NCBI GenBank assembly: GCA_007121655.1
Contig: SKKD01000025.1
Span: forward strand, 1 to 50,875
Length of the DNA stretch: 50,875 bases
Origin: Desulfonatronovibrio sp.
GTDB taxonomy: Bacteria; Desulfobacterota; Desulfovibrionia; Desulfovibrionales; Desulfonatronovibrionaceae
Reading direction: 5' to 3'
The position numbers and the translations under genes are program-made. Under the pieces are notes generated by a model that worked only from the letters and a program-made list of their open reading frames with translations, was not told where the DNA came from and searched no databases. Shown piece after piece: positions 9,702-17,685 of this stretch (positions within the stretch are counted from its first letter, which is position 1; every line of letters starts with the position of its first letter).

Positions 9702-10115
9702 CTATTCCGGATCCACGGGCTTTCTCATCTTTTTTATCCGGCTCTGCCGGGCCTTTTGAGTCAACCGTTTCTGTCTGGCCGCCTTGGAAGGGCGGGTTGG
9801 TTTACGCGGCTTTTGTTCAGTGATAACGCTTTGAATAAGTTCACGGAGTCTTTTCAAGGCCTCTTCCCTGTTTTTTTGCTGTGACCTGCTTCTGCCGCAC
9901 TTGATCACAATCACGCCTTCAGTGGTGATGCGTCTGTCACTCAAGCCAAGAAGCCTTTCTTTATACAGCTCGGGCAGGGATGAGGATCTTATGTCAAAAA
10001 AAAGATGGATGGCTGAAGAGACTTTATTTACATTTTGTCCTCCCGGGCCCTGGGCCCGGACAGCCTGCAACTCTATATCCGATTCTTTAATAAAGATGTC
10101 ATTGGTAATTTGCAT
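9702..10115 (-). CDS. arfB: Class I peptide release factor-like alternative rescue factor / peptidyl-tRNA hydrolase ArfB
   Basis: AQGPGGQNVNKVSSA (GGQ), basic C-terminal tail KPRKPTRPSKAARQKRLTQKARQSRIKKMRK; start at MQITNDIFIKES. Confidence 0.9.
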   Translation of the reverse strand: MQITNDIFIKESDIELQAVRAQGPGGQNVNKVSSAIHLFFDIRSSSLPELYKERLLGLSDRRITTEGVIVIKCGRSRSQQKNREEALKRLRELIQSVITEQKPRKPTRPSKAARQKRLTQKARQSRIKKMRKPVDPE

Positions 10116-10144
10116 TTTAACAACTTTCCGGCAATAAAAAATCC

Positions 10145-10473
10145 AGAAGCGCTCCACTCTGGCGGCACGGGACCATACCGACAAACAACTTGAAATACCT
10201 ATGCTTATAGATTGCTTCGCTTTGTTCGCCCCGCTGTGCCGGCGAGATTGCCGCGCTCGAAGACTCGCTCGCAATGACATTTGATAGTCACAGCCCGGGT
10301 TACTCTTCACCTGTCATTGCGAGAGCTTGAACCCCTGCATCTGTCAGAAAATCTCGAAGTCACAACCCGGGTTACTCTTCACCTGTCATTGCGAGGGAGC
10401 GAAGCGACAGAAGCAATCTGTACGGCAAAAAATATAATATCCTGGATTAATTATCAATACGCTTCAAGTACTT
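10145..10473. repeat. Interspersed MITE-like repeat, copy A
   Basis: Aligns by eye with the reverse complement of 14848-15155: AGAAGCGCTCCACTC..., ACAAACAACTTGAAAT..CCTATGCTTA, GATTGCTTCGCTTTGTTCGC, AGACTCGCTCGCAATGACA, CACCTGTCATTGCGAGGGAGCGAAGCGACAGAAGCAATC, ATACGCTTCAAGT. Confidence 0.85.
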
Positions 10474-10688
10474 AAGGTTTCCGGCAAAAAAATCCCTGGC
10501 AGCTTTTTGATAAATCCGGCACCAGCTTGAAATTATGTTTAATACACGGTGCTTCCATGATCTTCAATTCAAGTGGGTGCCGAAGCAGTATGGCAGCAAT
10601 CCGAAGTTTTCCAACAACTTGCTGATGGAAAGGCATTACCAACAGGCCTGTAAGATTTATTTGCTGCTATAACCGGACTCGCTGTTTT

Positions 10689-11309
10689 CTAAAGAATACC
10701 GGAAAAAGGTCTGTTGTTGATATTGGGAGCCCGGCCCTGCTGCCTTTTTTCTACATTTCCGTCCCGGTCGACTGTTATGACTTCTTTCCCAACTGACTCA
10801 TTTGTAACAAATGTGGCCAGGTTTGTGGAATCGGAAAGCCCGAAGATAACAGGAGAAGCCATTTCATAGAGTTTGAATCCATCGACTTCCCGGATCAACG
10901 TCAGGGAAGTGACAGCCTGGTCCTGAAATATTTGTCCACCGCGAATAGATCTGACCTGGCGGTTGAAACTAAAGTATATGGAACATTTTCCGTCATAATC
11001 CACTATACGCTGGATCGTCGGACGGATTCGAATGGATTCCAGAAAACGGAAGTCATCGGACAGGGCGCTGTCCAGGGCTGTCATATTGCCTGCAAAATCC
11101 CTTGAAACAAGTTGCATAAAGCCGGAGCGGTCTTTTGTGGCATAACGTTTGATAAGTTCTTCAAACACCAGTCCGGCTTCTGATCGCTCTTCAACGGCGT
11201 CACTCGAAAAACTCCAAAACTGAGCAGAAGATATGCTGCTCACAAAAAACAGACCCAGCAGGAAGGCCGCGGCTCTATAAAATCTGGGTGAAGACCTTAT
11301 GACATGCAT
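10689..11309 (-). CDS. Hypothetical secreted protein (206 aa, N-terminal signal sequence)
   Basis: Signal-like RAAAFLLGLFFVSSISSAQ; starts 2 nt after the stop of the upstream beta-barrel ORF; fold guess (NTF2/Cif-like) only. Confidence 0.75.
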   Translation of the reverse strand: MHVIRSSPRFYRAAAFLLGLFFVSSISSAQFWSFSSDAVEERSEAGLVFEELIKRYATKDRSGFMQLVSRDFAGNMTALDSALSDDFRFLESIRIRPTIQRIVDYDGKCSIYFSFNRQVRSIRGGQIFQDQAVTSLTLIREVDGFKLYEMASPVIFGLSDSTNLATFVTNESVGKEVITVDRDGNVEKRQQGRAPNINNRPFSGIL

Positions 11310-11311
11310 TG

Positions 11312-12973
11312 TTATTTTCCTTTACTAAACATTACTCCCATGGAGAAAAGCACAAAATTTTCCTTATAGTTTCTGTCTGAAGTACTGAATCTATATCTGT
11401 TATGTCCGAGCTCAGCCTGGATCTTGCCCCCTGAAAGAAAGCCGGGACGCTTCTCCATCAGCAGGGCCAGCCTGGCTTCATCCGAGTTATCCCTGTCGGG
11501 GATATTGCTTCTGGTTGACCTGCTTTCCAGGTTAAATCCCAGAGTCATGTCGTTTCTAATCAGCGCTCTGAGATCAAAACGGGCTGTACTTGTCCTAACA
11601 GGACTCCCCGTCCAGTGATCTTCCACTTCATGATGTTCCAGGGTAAGATGGGGCAGTAAATGAATGCTCTCGTCCATGATAAGATGGCTTGAGTCAGTCA
11701 CAAGCCTGTAAAGATAATCTTCTCTGGTAAACCCTGGACCTGGTCTTTTGTGTTCGTTTATAAGTACTTCCACCTCACCCCGGACGGAAATACTCTTGAA
11801 CCGGTCTCCCAGGCTGAAAGTAAGACGGTCGGTAACGGTATCCCAGCGATGAGGAGATTCGGTTGAAACAATTCTTCTGCGCACACCGTATGAAAAACTC
11901 AAACTCTGACGGTTAAACAGGCCATGGGCTATAATTCCGACTTCAGGAACCAGGGTTCTGGTGGTGGCTTCAAACTGATTTTCCAGATTGTTTCTGTACC
12001 AGTCATTTCCGGCGTACAGGCTCCAGGTTCGGTTGAGTCTGTAGTCACCGCGGGTGAAAATACCATGCTGATCAATTATTGCTCCGCCCCCCATGGTTAT
12101 AAAATTAGGGGTTACATGCTCGCTGCGGGCATGAAGATTCAACCTGCCCAGATTTGCATGAGCATTTACCCTGTTGGCGGTACCTGTGATGTTCTCGTTG
12201 TTGCGATCAGCAAACTGTCTTCTTGTGGGAGCGTAAGAATGCTCCCCTGTCAGGTGAAGTGCAGGATGTCTGTATTCCCAGTCCAGGGAAGGCAGGATCT
12301 GGCTGTAAGTGGTCTCTGTGGTGCGTTTTGGATCATTCTCCCTATCCCAGGCTGTAACCAGGTTCAGCCCTACCCGATAGTTATCCTCGCCGGTCTGTAT
12401 ACGAGCCCCTATCACCTGTCTGTCAACGGGTACTTCTTCTTTTTGACTGAAAAGATGTTCCCATTGTGAGTGGAATGATCCGCCCACCAGCCTGATATAT
12501 TTATGTTCACCACGGGTATTCTGATATCCTAATCCCTTAACACCCCTGTTTAAAGAATAATGGGAGAGATGGGCATGGTAATCCCCAAGAGTGATGTGAT
12601 TGCTATCATCTGAAGCTATATACTGTAAATACATAACAGAAGCATTCTCCGGGTCATATTGTCTTGAACGGGTGAAGCGTACATTCGAAACAAACCCCGT
12701 ATTCCACCGATCTCCAATACTGCCGATTGTTCTTAATTCCATATCACTCATCATATGACTTCCCTCTTCCATGAAACCAAATTGCTTACCCGGCCCCCCG
12801 ATGCCGTGATGCTCGTATAAGGTGCGGGTAGTCAGCATTACATCAGACTCTTTTAAAATGACGGAGTCAGATTCTGCAAGATCTTCTGCCAGGAAATCAT
12901 TACATGCCAGGATACAGCAGACAAAAATAATAAAGATGAAGTATTGTGATCTTATTATATAATAAAACTTCAT
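11312..12973 (-). CDS. Hypothetical outer-membrane beta-barrel protein (553 aa)
   Basis: N-terminal hydrophobic export signal; many short alternating amphipathic segments (WSLYAGNDWYRNN, SLSFSYGVRRR, DRLTFSLGD, SISVRGEVEVLI, ENFVLFSMGVMFSKGK) and a GDYHAHLSHYSLNRGVKGLGYQ motif. Confidence 0.7.
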   Translation of the reverse strand: MKFYYIIRSQYFIFIIFVCCILACNDFLAEDLAESDSVILKESDVMLTTRTLYEHHGIGGPGKQFGFMEEGSHMMSDMELRTIGSIGDRWNTGFVSNVRFTRSRQYDPENASVMYLQYIASDDSNHITLGDYHAHLSHYSLNRGVKGLGYQNTRGEHKYIRLVGGSFHSQWEHLFSQKEEVPVDRQVIGARIQTGEDNYRVGLNLVTAWDRENDPKRTTETTYSQILPSLDWEYRHPALHLTGEHSYAPTRRQFADRNNENITGTANRVNAHANLGRLNLHARSEHVTPNFITMGGGAIIDQHGIFTRGDYRLNRTWSLYAGNDWYRNNLENQFEATTRTLVPEVGIIAHGLFNRQSLSFSYGVRRRIVSTESPHRWDTVTDRLTFSLGDRFKSISVRGEVEVLINEHKRPGPGFTREDYLYRLVTDSSHLIMDESIHLLPHLTLEHHEVEDHWTGSPVRTSTARFDLRALIRNDMTLGFNLESRSTRSNIPDRDNSDEARLALLMEKRPGFLSGGKIQAELGHNRYRFSTSDRNYKENFVLFSMGVMFSKGK

Positions 12974-13553
12974 ACAAATATAAAACTCATGATATTTCTG
13001 TTAATTGATGAAACATAAAAAACTCTTTTAACCACACAATGACGATGCGGAAATCATGATTGCACCAAACATATTAAGAAATCATGTTCAGCATATCAGG
13101 TTCAGGGAACGATAAAAGCATTTTAAAAAGCTTATCTTCGATATGACTCACGTCTGAGAGGTTATTCTTTTACAACGTTAAAGCACTGGAATGCAGTAAA
13201 AAAGCGTAGCAATAGAATGATACGTCATTTTGATTGAATGACTTATCCGGGATTAAAGATCCAAGGTAGCAAGAAAAGAAAATCCGGTATTAGAAAATCC
13301 GGTTGATGTGGCGGAGAGGGATAAGGAGCGATCAAACAATTAAAGAATGGTACTATTTTCAGTTCTGGTGCAAGTGGTTTATGATGTTGCGTGGATAACA
13401 TGACCCATGCAACTTGCTCTTTCTACAAGACGAGTGCAGTTTGGATGAAACCGTTGATCGAGCCGACAGCCGGCACGAATCCGATGAGATGCAGGGAAAA
13501 GGGAGTTTTGTGGCTTTGGAGGAAATTCATAAAATTATAATTTTATGATGCCT

Positions 13554-13596
13554 GCAAAAAAAAACGCTTCCTGGTTACCAGAAAGCGTTTTTCTCT
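13554..13596 (-). terminator. Intrinsic terminator directly downstream of the GEMM aptamer (may be bidirectional)
   Basis: Minus strand AAAAACGCTTTCTGG-TAA-CCAGGAAGCGTTTTTTTTT; T tracts on both sides. Confidence 0.85.
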
Positions 13597-13604
13597 ATAT
13601 GCTA

Positions 13605-13675
13605 TAGGCAACCCGGCTGTCTCAAACTAGATCCGTGGCTTTCCGTCCCATGGTCGCCCATGGTTTGGCTTTTTC
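13605..13675 (-). ncRNA. Cyclic di-GMP-I (GEMM-I) riboswitch aptamer
   Basis: Minus strand AAAGCCAAACCATGGGCGACCATGGGACGGAAAGCCACGGATCTAGTTTGAGACAGCCGGGTTGCC matches the GEMM-I core (CAAACC - P2 - GGGACG.AAAGCCACGG.TCT - ...- GACAGCCGGGTTGCC); followed by an intrinsic terminator. Confidence 0.92.
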
Positions 13676-13803
13676 TTTTCAGGAACTGGTTTTCCGCGAT
13701 TACTGCTGCATTGTCAAACAATAAAACAAGAAAACTTTTCAGCAATCTGAACTGAACATAGCTAATGGTGCGTATACATACAGGATAATGCTGAGATACA
13801 AAA

Positions 13804-14790
13804 TTACAGCCCGGCGTGATGTTTTTGATGCCAGTTCCAGGCAGTTCGGATAATGGTCTCCAGATCATTCATCTTAGGATTCCAGCCAAGAATTTTAGCA
13901 GCCTTGAGGGAAACAGCCACCAGAGCAGGAGGATCTCCCGGACGCCTGTCTGTTTTTTTTACGGGAACCTTGACCGCACCCACCCTTTCAACCATATCTA
14001 CCACTTGTCTGACGCTATGCCCGTGCCCGGTGCCCAGGTTGAAAAAATCGCTTCTGTTTTCACTTTGCATGTATTCCAGGGCCAGAATATGTGCTCTGGC
14101 CAGGTCGGTTACATGGATATAGTCTCGAATGGCTGTTCCGTCCAAAGTAGGATAATCTTCTCCAAATATGCTCAGGCTCTCTCTCCGGTTCATGGCCGCC
14201 ATAATTGTCAGAGGTATAAGATGGGTTTCAGGATCATGATCTTCACCTGTCAGTCCTTCAGGGTCGGCCCCTGCCGCGTTAAAATAACGCAGACATATGT
14301 TTTTGATTCCATAAGCGGCATCAAAGTCATTTAAAATCTGCTCAATCATAAGCTTGCTGCGTCCATACGGATTGACTGGATTCTGGGGATGATTGTCGGG
14401 TATGGGTATCTCCTTAGGCTCCCCGTATGTTGCGCAGGTGCTGGAGAAGACAATGCTTCGGCAACCATGTTTTTTCATGGCCTCAAGAAGTGTCAGGGTT
14501 CCGGCAACATTGTTCCTGTAATATCTGGCAGGATGGATCACGGATTCCCCGACATAGGCGAAGGCTGCAAAATGAATAACCGCGGCAGGTCTGTAACGGG
14601 TGAAAACCTGGGCCAGAGTTTCAGGATCACTGATATCCCCCTTGACTAATGGTCCCCATTTAACAACCCATTCATGGCCGTATATCATGTTGTCCAGGGT
14701 AACGGGAGTGTAGCCTGAAGAGATCAGCTCCTTGCATGTATGGCTGCCGATATATCCTGCCCCGCCTGTAACAAGAATATTTTTGCTCAT
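13804..14790 (-). CDS. galE: UDP-glucose 4-epimerase
   Basis: VTGGAGYIGSHTCKEL, SSTCATYGEP, PYGRSKLMIEQIL, RYFNAAGADPEG, RDYIHVTDLARAH. Confidence 0.95.
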   Translation of the reverse strand: MSKNILVTGGAGYIGSHTCKELISSGYTPVTLDNMIYGHEWVVKWGPLVKGDISDPETLAQVFTRYRPAAVIHFAAFAYVGESVIHPARYYRNNVAGTLTLLEAMKKHGCRSIVFSSTCATYGEPKEIPIPDNHPQNPVNPYGRSKLMIEQILNDFDAAYGIKNICLRYFNAAGADPEGLTGEDHDPETHLIPLTIMAAMNRRESLSIFGEDYPTLDGTAIRDYIHVTDLARAHILALEYMQSENRSDFFNLGTGHGHSVRQVVDMVERVGAVKVPVKKTDRRPGDPPALVAVSLKAAKILGWNPKMNDLETIIRTAWNWHQKHHAGL

Positions 14791-14847
14791 AATTCTTTCT
14801 CGCCTGATTTGAGTTAAAGAGCCTTTCTAACCTGACAATTACCTACA

Positions 14848-15155
14848 AGCAACTTGAAGCGTATAGGCAATAATTCAGCATATCATATTTTTACCATACG
14901 GATTGCTTCTGTCGCTTCGCTCCCTCGCAATGACAGGTGAGGCGTAACCAGGACCGTGACTATAAGGTGTCATTGCGAGCGAGTCTTCTTGTCTTGTTGA
15001 AATACACGAATTGTGGGCGAAACCATTCAACCGGGGAGAGCGTGGCAATCTCACTGGCACAGAGGGTTGCGAACAAAGCAAAGCAATCGATAAAGCATAG
15101 GTCATTTCAAGTTACTTGTCGGTTTGGTCCCGGGCTGCCCGAGTGGAGCGCTTCT
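14848..15155. repeat. Interspersed MITE-like repeat, copy B (inverted relative to copy A)
   Basis: Reverse complement aligns with 10145-10473; imperfect terminal inverted repeats CAAGCAACTTGAAGCGTATAGGC (left) / CAAGTAACTTGAAATGACCTATGC (right, reverse complement). Confidence 0.85.
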
Positions 15156-15199
15156 AAGTTTTCTTATCATTACCTGTAATTTTACAGCATCAGGAAAAA

Positions 15200-15907
15200 T
15201 CAACGTCCGGTTATTTTAATTTCAACTTCACCCGGAGAATAACCTTTAAGCTCTGAAAGCATCCCAAGAATGGATTTGCTGATTACCCTCTCCACAAAGG
15301 GATTCATTCCCAGAGGGATGCCGTTAACCTTGATATCCAGACCGGCACCTCTGGCCAGGCAATCTCCCGGGGCTGCAATGCCTGAGACAATTTTAGCGGC
15401 CAGATCCGCACATGCCTCATACCCGCATGAACCACAGTCAAGACCCGGAAGCATAAAACCTTTATTCAGCAGGAGATCGGCCAGTTCTTCCACATTATTG
15501 AGATGGGGAAGATAGTCCGTGCCGACCTTTCCCCAGGTAGCCAGTGCCAGACCATTATCAAGCTCTGCTGCATCTTCGGGTTGCTTCAGGATAAGCACCC
15601 TGGGGAGCCAGCCGAGGGTCTTGCCTCCTTCAACCAGCAAAACGTCTCCGGACATGAGAGGCAGAAGGTCAGGCAGATATTTTTTTTCAGACCAGTAAAA
15701 CAGTGTTTCACTTTCTGTAAATCCTGCCAGATCAAACGCCTCACTGCCGATTTTGTCTGTGTCGGTATCTTGTCTGTCAAAGTTATGATGGCAAAACTTG
15801 GCGGCGGATACTTTTATATCTCTTTTCTTCAACTCCCTGATTAAATCCAGCATGAGTTTGGTTTTACCGCTTTTTTTAAAACCGACTAATGATAAGGCTC
15901 TATTCAT
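15200..15907 (-). CDS. mobB: MobB-type molybdopterin-guanine dinucleotide biosynthesis GTPase fused to a C-terminal [4Fe-4S]-type Cys domain
   Basis: MNRALSLVGFKKSGKTKLMLDLI (P-loop) ... DVLLVEGGKTLGWLPRVLIL; C-terminus CGSCGYEACADLAAKIVSGIAAPGDC. Confidence 0.85.
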   Translation of the reverse strand: MNRALSLVGFKKSGKTKLMLDLIRELKKRDIKVSAAKFCHHNFDRQDTDTDKIGSEAFDLAGFTESETLFYWSEKKYLPDLLPLMSGDVLLVEGGKTLGWLPRVLILKQPEDAAELDNGLALATWGKVGTDYLPHLNNVEELADLLLNKGFMLPGLDCGSCGYEACADLAAKIVSGIAAPGDCLARGAGLDIKVNGIPLGMNPFVERVISKSILGMLSELKGYSPGEVEIKITGR

Positions 15908-16260
15908 TCCAGCTCCTGATTCATAGTTTTGACATTTGTTAAGGGTTGGACTAACAAGATTTTGTTTTACAGGCCGATTCGCCGGGCTCAATCGGGCTCT
16001 ACTATTATTGGCTCCGCCTGTCCAGCAAAGTGCTTTTGGTTTGGGGGTTATGGTTGCGAAATAACAATCAATACCTTCATGATGAAGCAGAGGTCGTTTT
16101 GATTTTTCTGCAAATAACCATGGATCGTCTTGAGTGCATTTCTGAATAGGCTGAATCCGGATCATTGAAGTTTTCTGCCTTATCTGCAAAACTTTTCCGG
16201 AATAAGCTTGATTTCATAAACATTATTTCTTTATTTATAACTATAAACTTAACAACTATA

Positions 16261-17544
16261 ATGACCAAGATAAATCGGATCAAGGGATTTTCCGATCTTT
16301 TTCCTCCTGAAATTACGGCATATGTTTTTATGGAGGAGACTGCCAGGGAAATATTTTCCAGATATGGCTACCAGGAAATCAGGATACCCATCCTGGAACA
16401 GACTGAACTTTTCACCCGTTCAATCGGCCAGGAAACGGATGTTGTCCAGAAAGAGATGTATACCTTCCCGGACCGCAAGGGCAGAAGTCTGACTCTTCGG
16501 CCTGAGGCTACAGCCGGTGTTGTCAGAGCCTATATTGAAAGCCCCTCTTCAAGTCTGGATGCTGTAAACAAGATGTTCACCTTTGGCCCCATGTTCAGGT
16601 ATGAACGTCCGCAAAAGGGGCGTATGCGTCAATTTCACCAGGTGAACGTTGAAATACTCGGAGAGGATTCACCGTGGTCTGACGCTGAAGTTATAATCAT
16701 GCTCTGGACTTATCTCCAAAGACTCGGCCTTAAAAAACTTGACCTGGAGATCAACTCCCTTGGCTGCTCCCAGTGCCGGCCTGCTTTTCACCTGGCCCTC
16801 AAGAACTTTTTTAAAACCCTTGACCAGAAAGGCTTATGCTCTGATTGCCTGCGAAGAGCCGATGCCAATCCTCTCCGCGTCCTTGACTGCAAAGTACCCG
16901 GCTGCAGGGAAATGATCAGGCATGCCCCTAAGATTAATCAACACCTCTGTAGTCATTGCGAGGATCACTTTGAAAAAGTCATTAACGTTCTCAGCGCGTC
17001 AGGCTTAAAATACCAACTTAATCCAAATCTTGTACGGGGGCTTGATTATTATCAGAGAACAACTTTTGAAGTCATATCGCATGACATCGGCTCCCAGAAT
17101 TCAGTTGCCGGAGGTGGTCGCTATGACGGACTGAGCAAGGCTCTTGGAGGTCCCGATGTCCCGGGAATAGGATTCGCCTGTGGAATGGAAAGACTTGCCC
17201 TGCTTCTTAACGGAATAAACGAAAGACCAAAAGATTTTTACCTGGCTGTTTTGCATGAAGAGGCCATGGACAAGGCCTTGTTACTGGCCCAACGACTGCG
17301 GGAAAAGGGGTTTTTTGGAGTGATGGGTTTCCGGGTAAAAAGCGTCAAGGCACACCTCAGGCAAGCTAACAAGCTGGGAGTCAAAACCTGCCTGCTTCTT
17401 GGACCTGACGAGCTTGGCAGGGGAGAAATCCAGGTCAAGGATATGGCCACGGGTGTACAGCGGGCAGTAAGCCAGGAAGAAGTGGAGCAGGCATTGGGTT
17501 TGAATATCAAAGGAAAAAACAACAATTACTTATCAGGGCGGTAA
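16261..17544 (+). CDS. hisS: Histidyl-tRNA synthetase
   Basis: IKGFSDLFPPE, RPEATAGVVRAYIE, GPMFRYERPQKGRMRQFHQ, GLDYYQRTTFE, GGGRYDGLSKALGG; start at MTKINRIKG. Confidence 0.96.
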   Translation: MTKINRIKGFSDLFPPEITAYVFMEETAREIFSRYGYQEIRIPILEQTELFTRSIGQETDVVQKEMYTFPDRKGRSLTLRPEATAGVVRAYIESPSSSLDAVNKMFTFGPMFRYERPQKGRMRQFHQVNVEILGEDSPWSDAEVIIMLWTYLQRLGLKKLDLEINSLGCSQCRPAFHLALKNFFKTLDQKGLCSDCLRRADANPLRVLDCKVPGCREMIRHAPKINQHLCSHCEDHFEKVINVLSASGLKYQLNPNLVRGLDYYQRTTFEVISHDIGSQNSVAGGGRYDGLSKALGGPDVPGIGFACGMERLALLLNGINERPKDFYLAVLHEEAMDKALLLAQRLREKGFFGVMGFRVKSVKAHLRQANKLGVKTCLLLGPDELGRGEIQVKDMATGVQRAVSQEEVEQALGLNIKGKNNNYLSGR

Positions 17545-17685
17545 AATGACGCTTGCCTTGCCCCAAAAAGATAAGGCTCTCATTGCATTAAGTATGAAAT
17601 ACAATACCTTGAACTTTTTAGCATCTAGCCGGGAAGATTGTAGAACATTTTGTTATTAAAGGCTTTTACATTTAAGGAACGATAA

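Noticed and set aside
11924-12469. 181-aa plus-strand ORF antisense to the beta-barrel gene
   Set aside because: No recognisable domain or RBS; shadow ORF of a real coding frame, as are most other plus-strand ORFs listed inside minus-strand genes.
15050-15075. sigma-54-like promoter TGGCAC...TTGC
   Set aside because: Spacing between the GG and GC elements is 11 instead of 10 nt, and the site lies within the interspersed repeat.
10145-15155. Possibility that the repeats are a CRISPR array or composite transposon
   Set aside because: No regularly spaced identical repeats or cas genes, and no transposase ORF between or within the repeats.
15954-15970. AACAAGATTTTGTT, also found (reverse complement) near 48186-48200, as a shared operator
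   Set aside because: A 14-nt AT-rich coincidence is expected by chance in ~50 kb; flanks are not similar.
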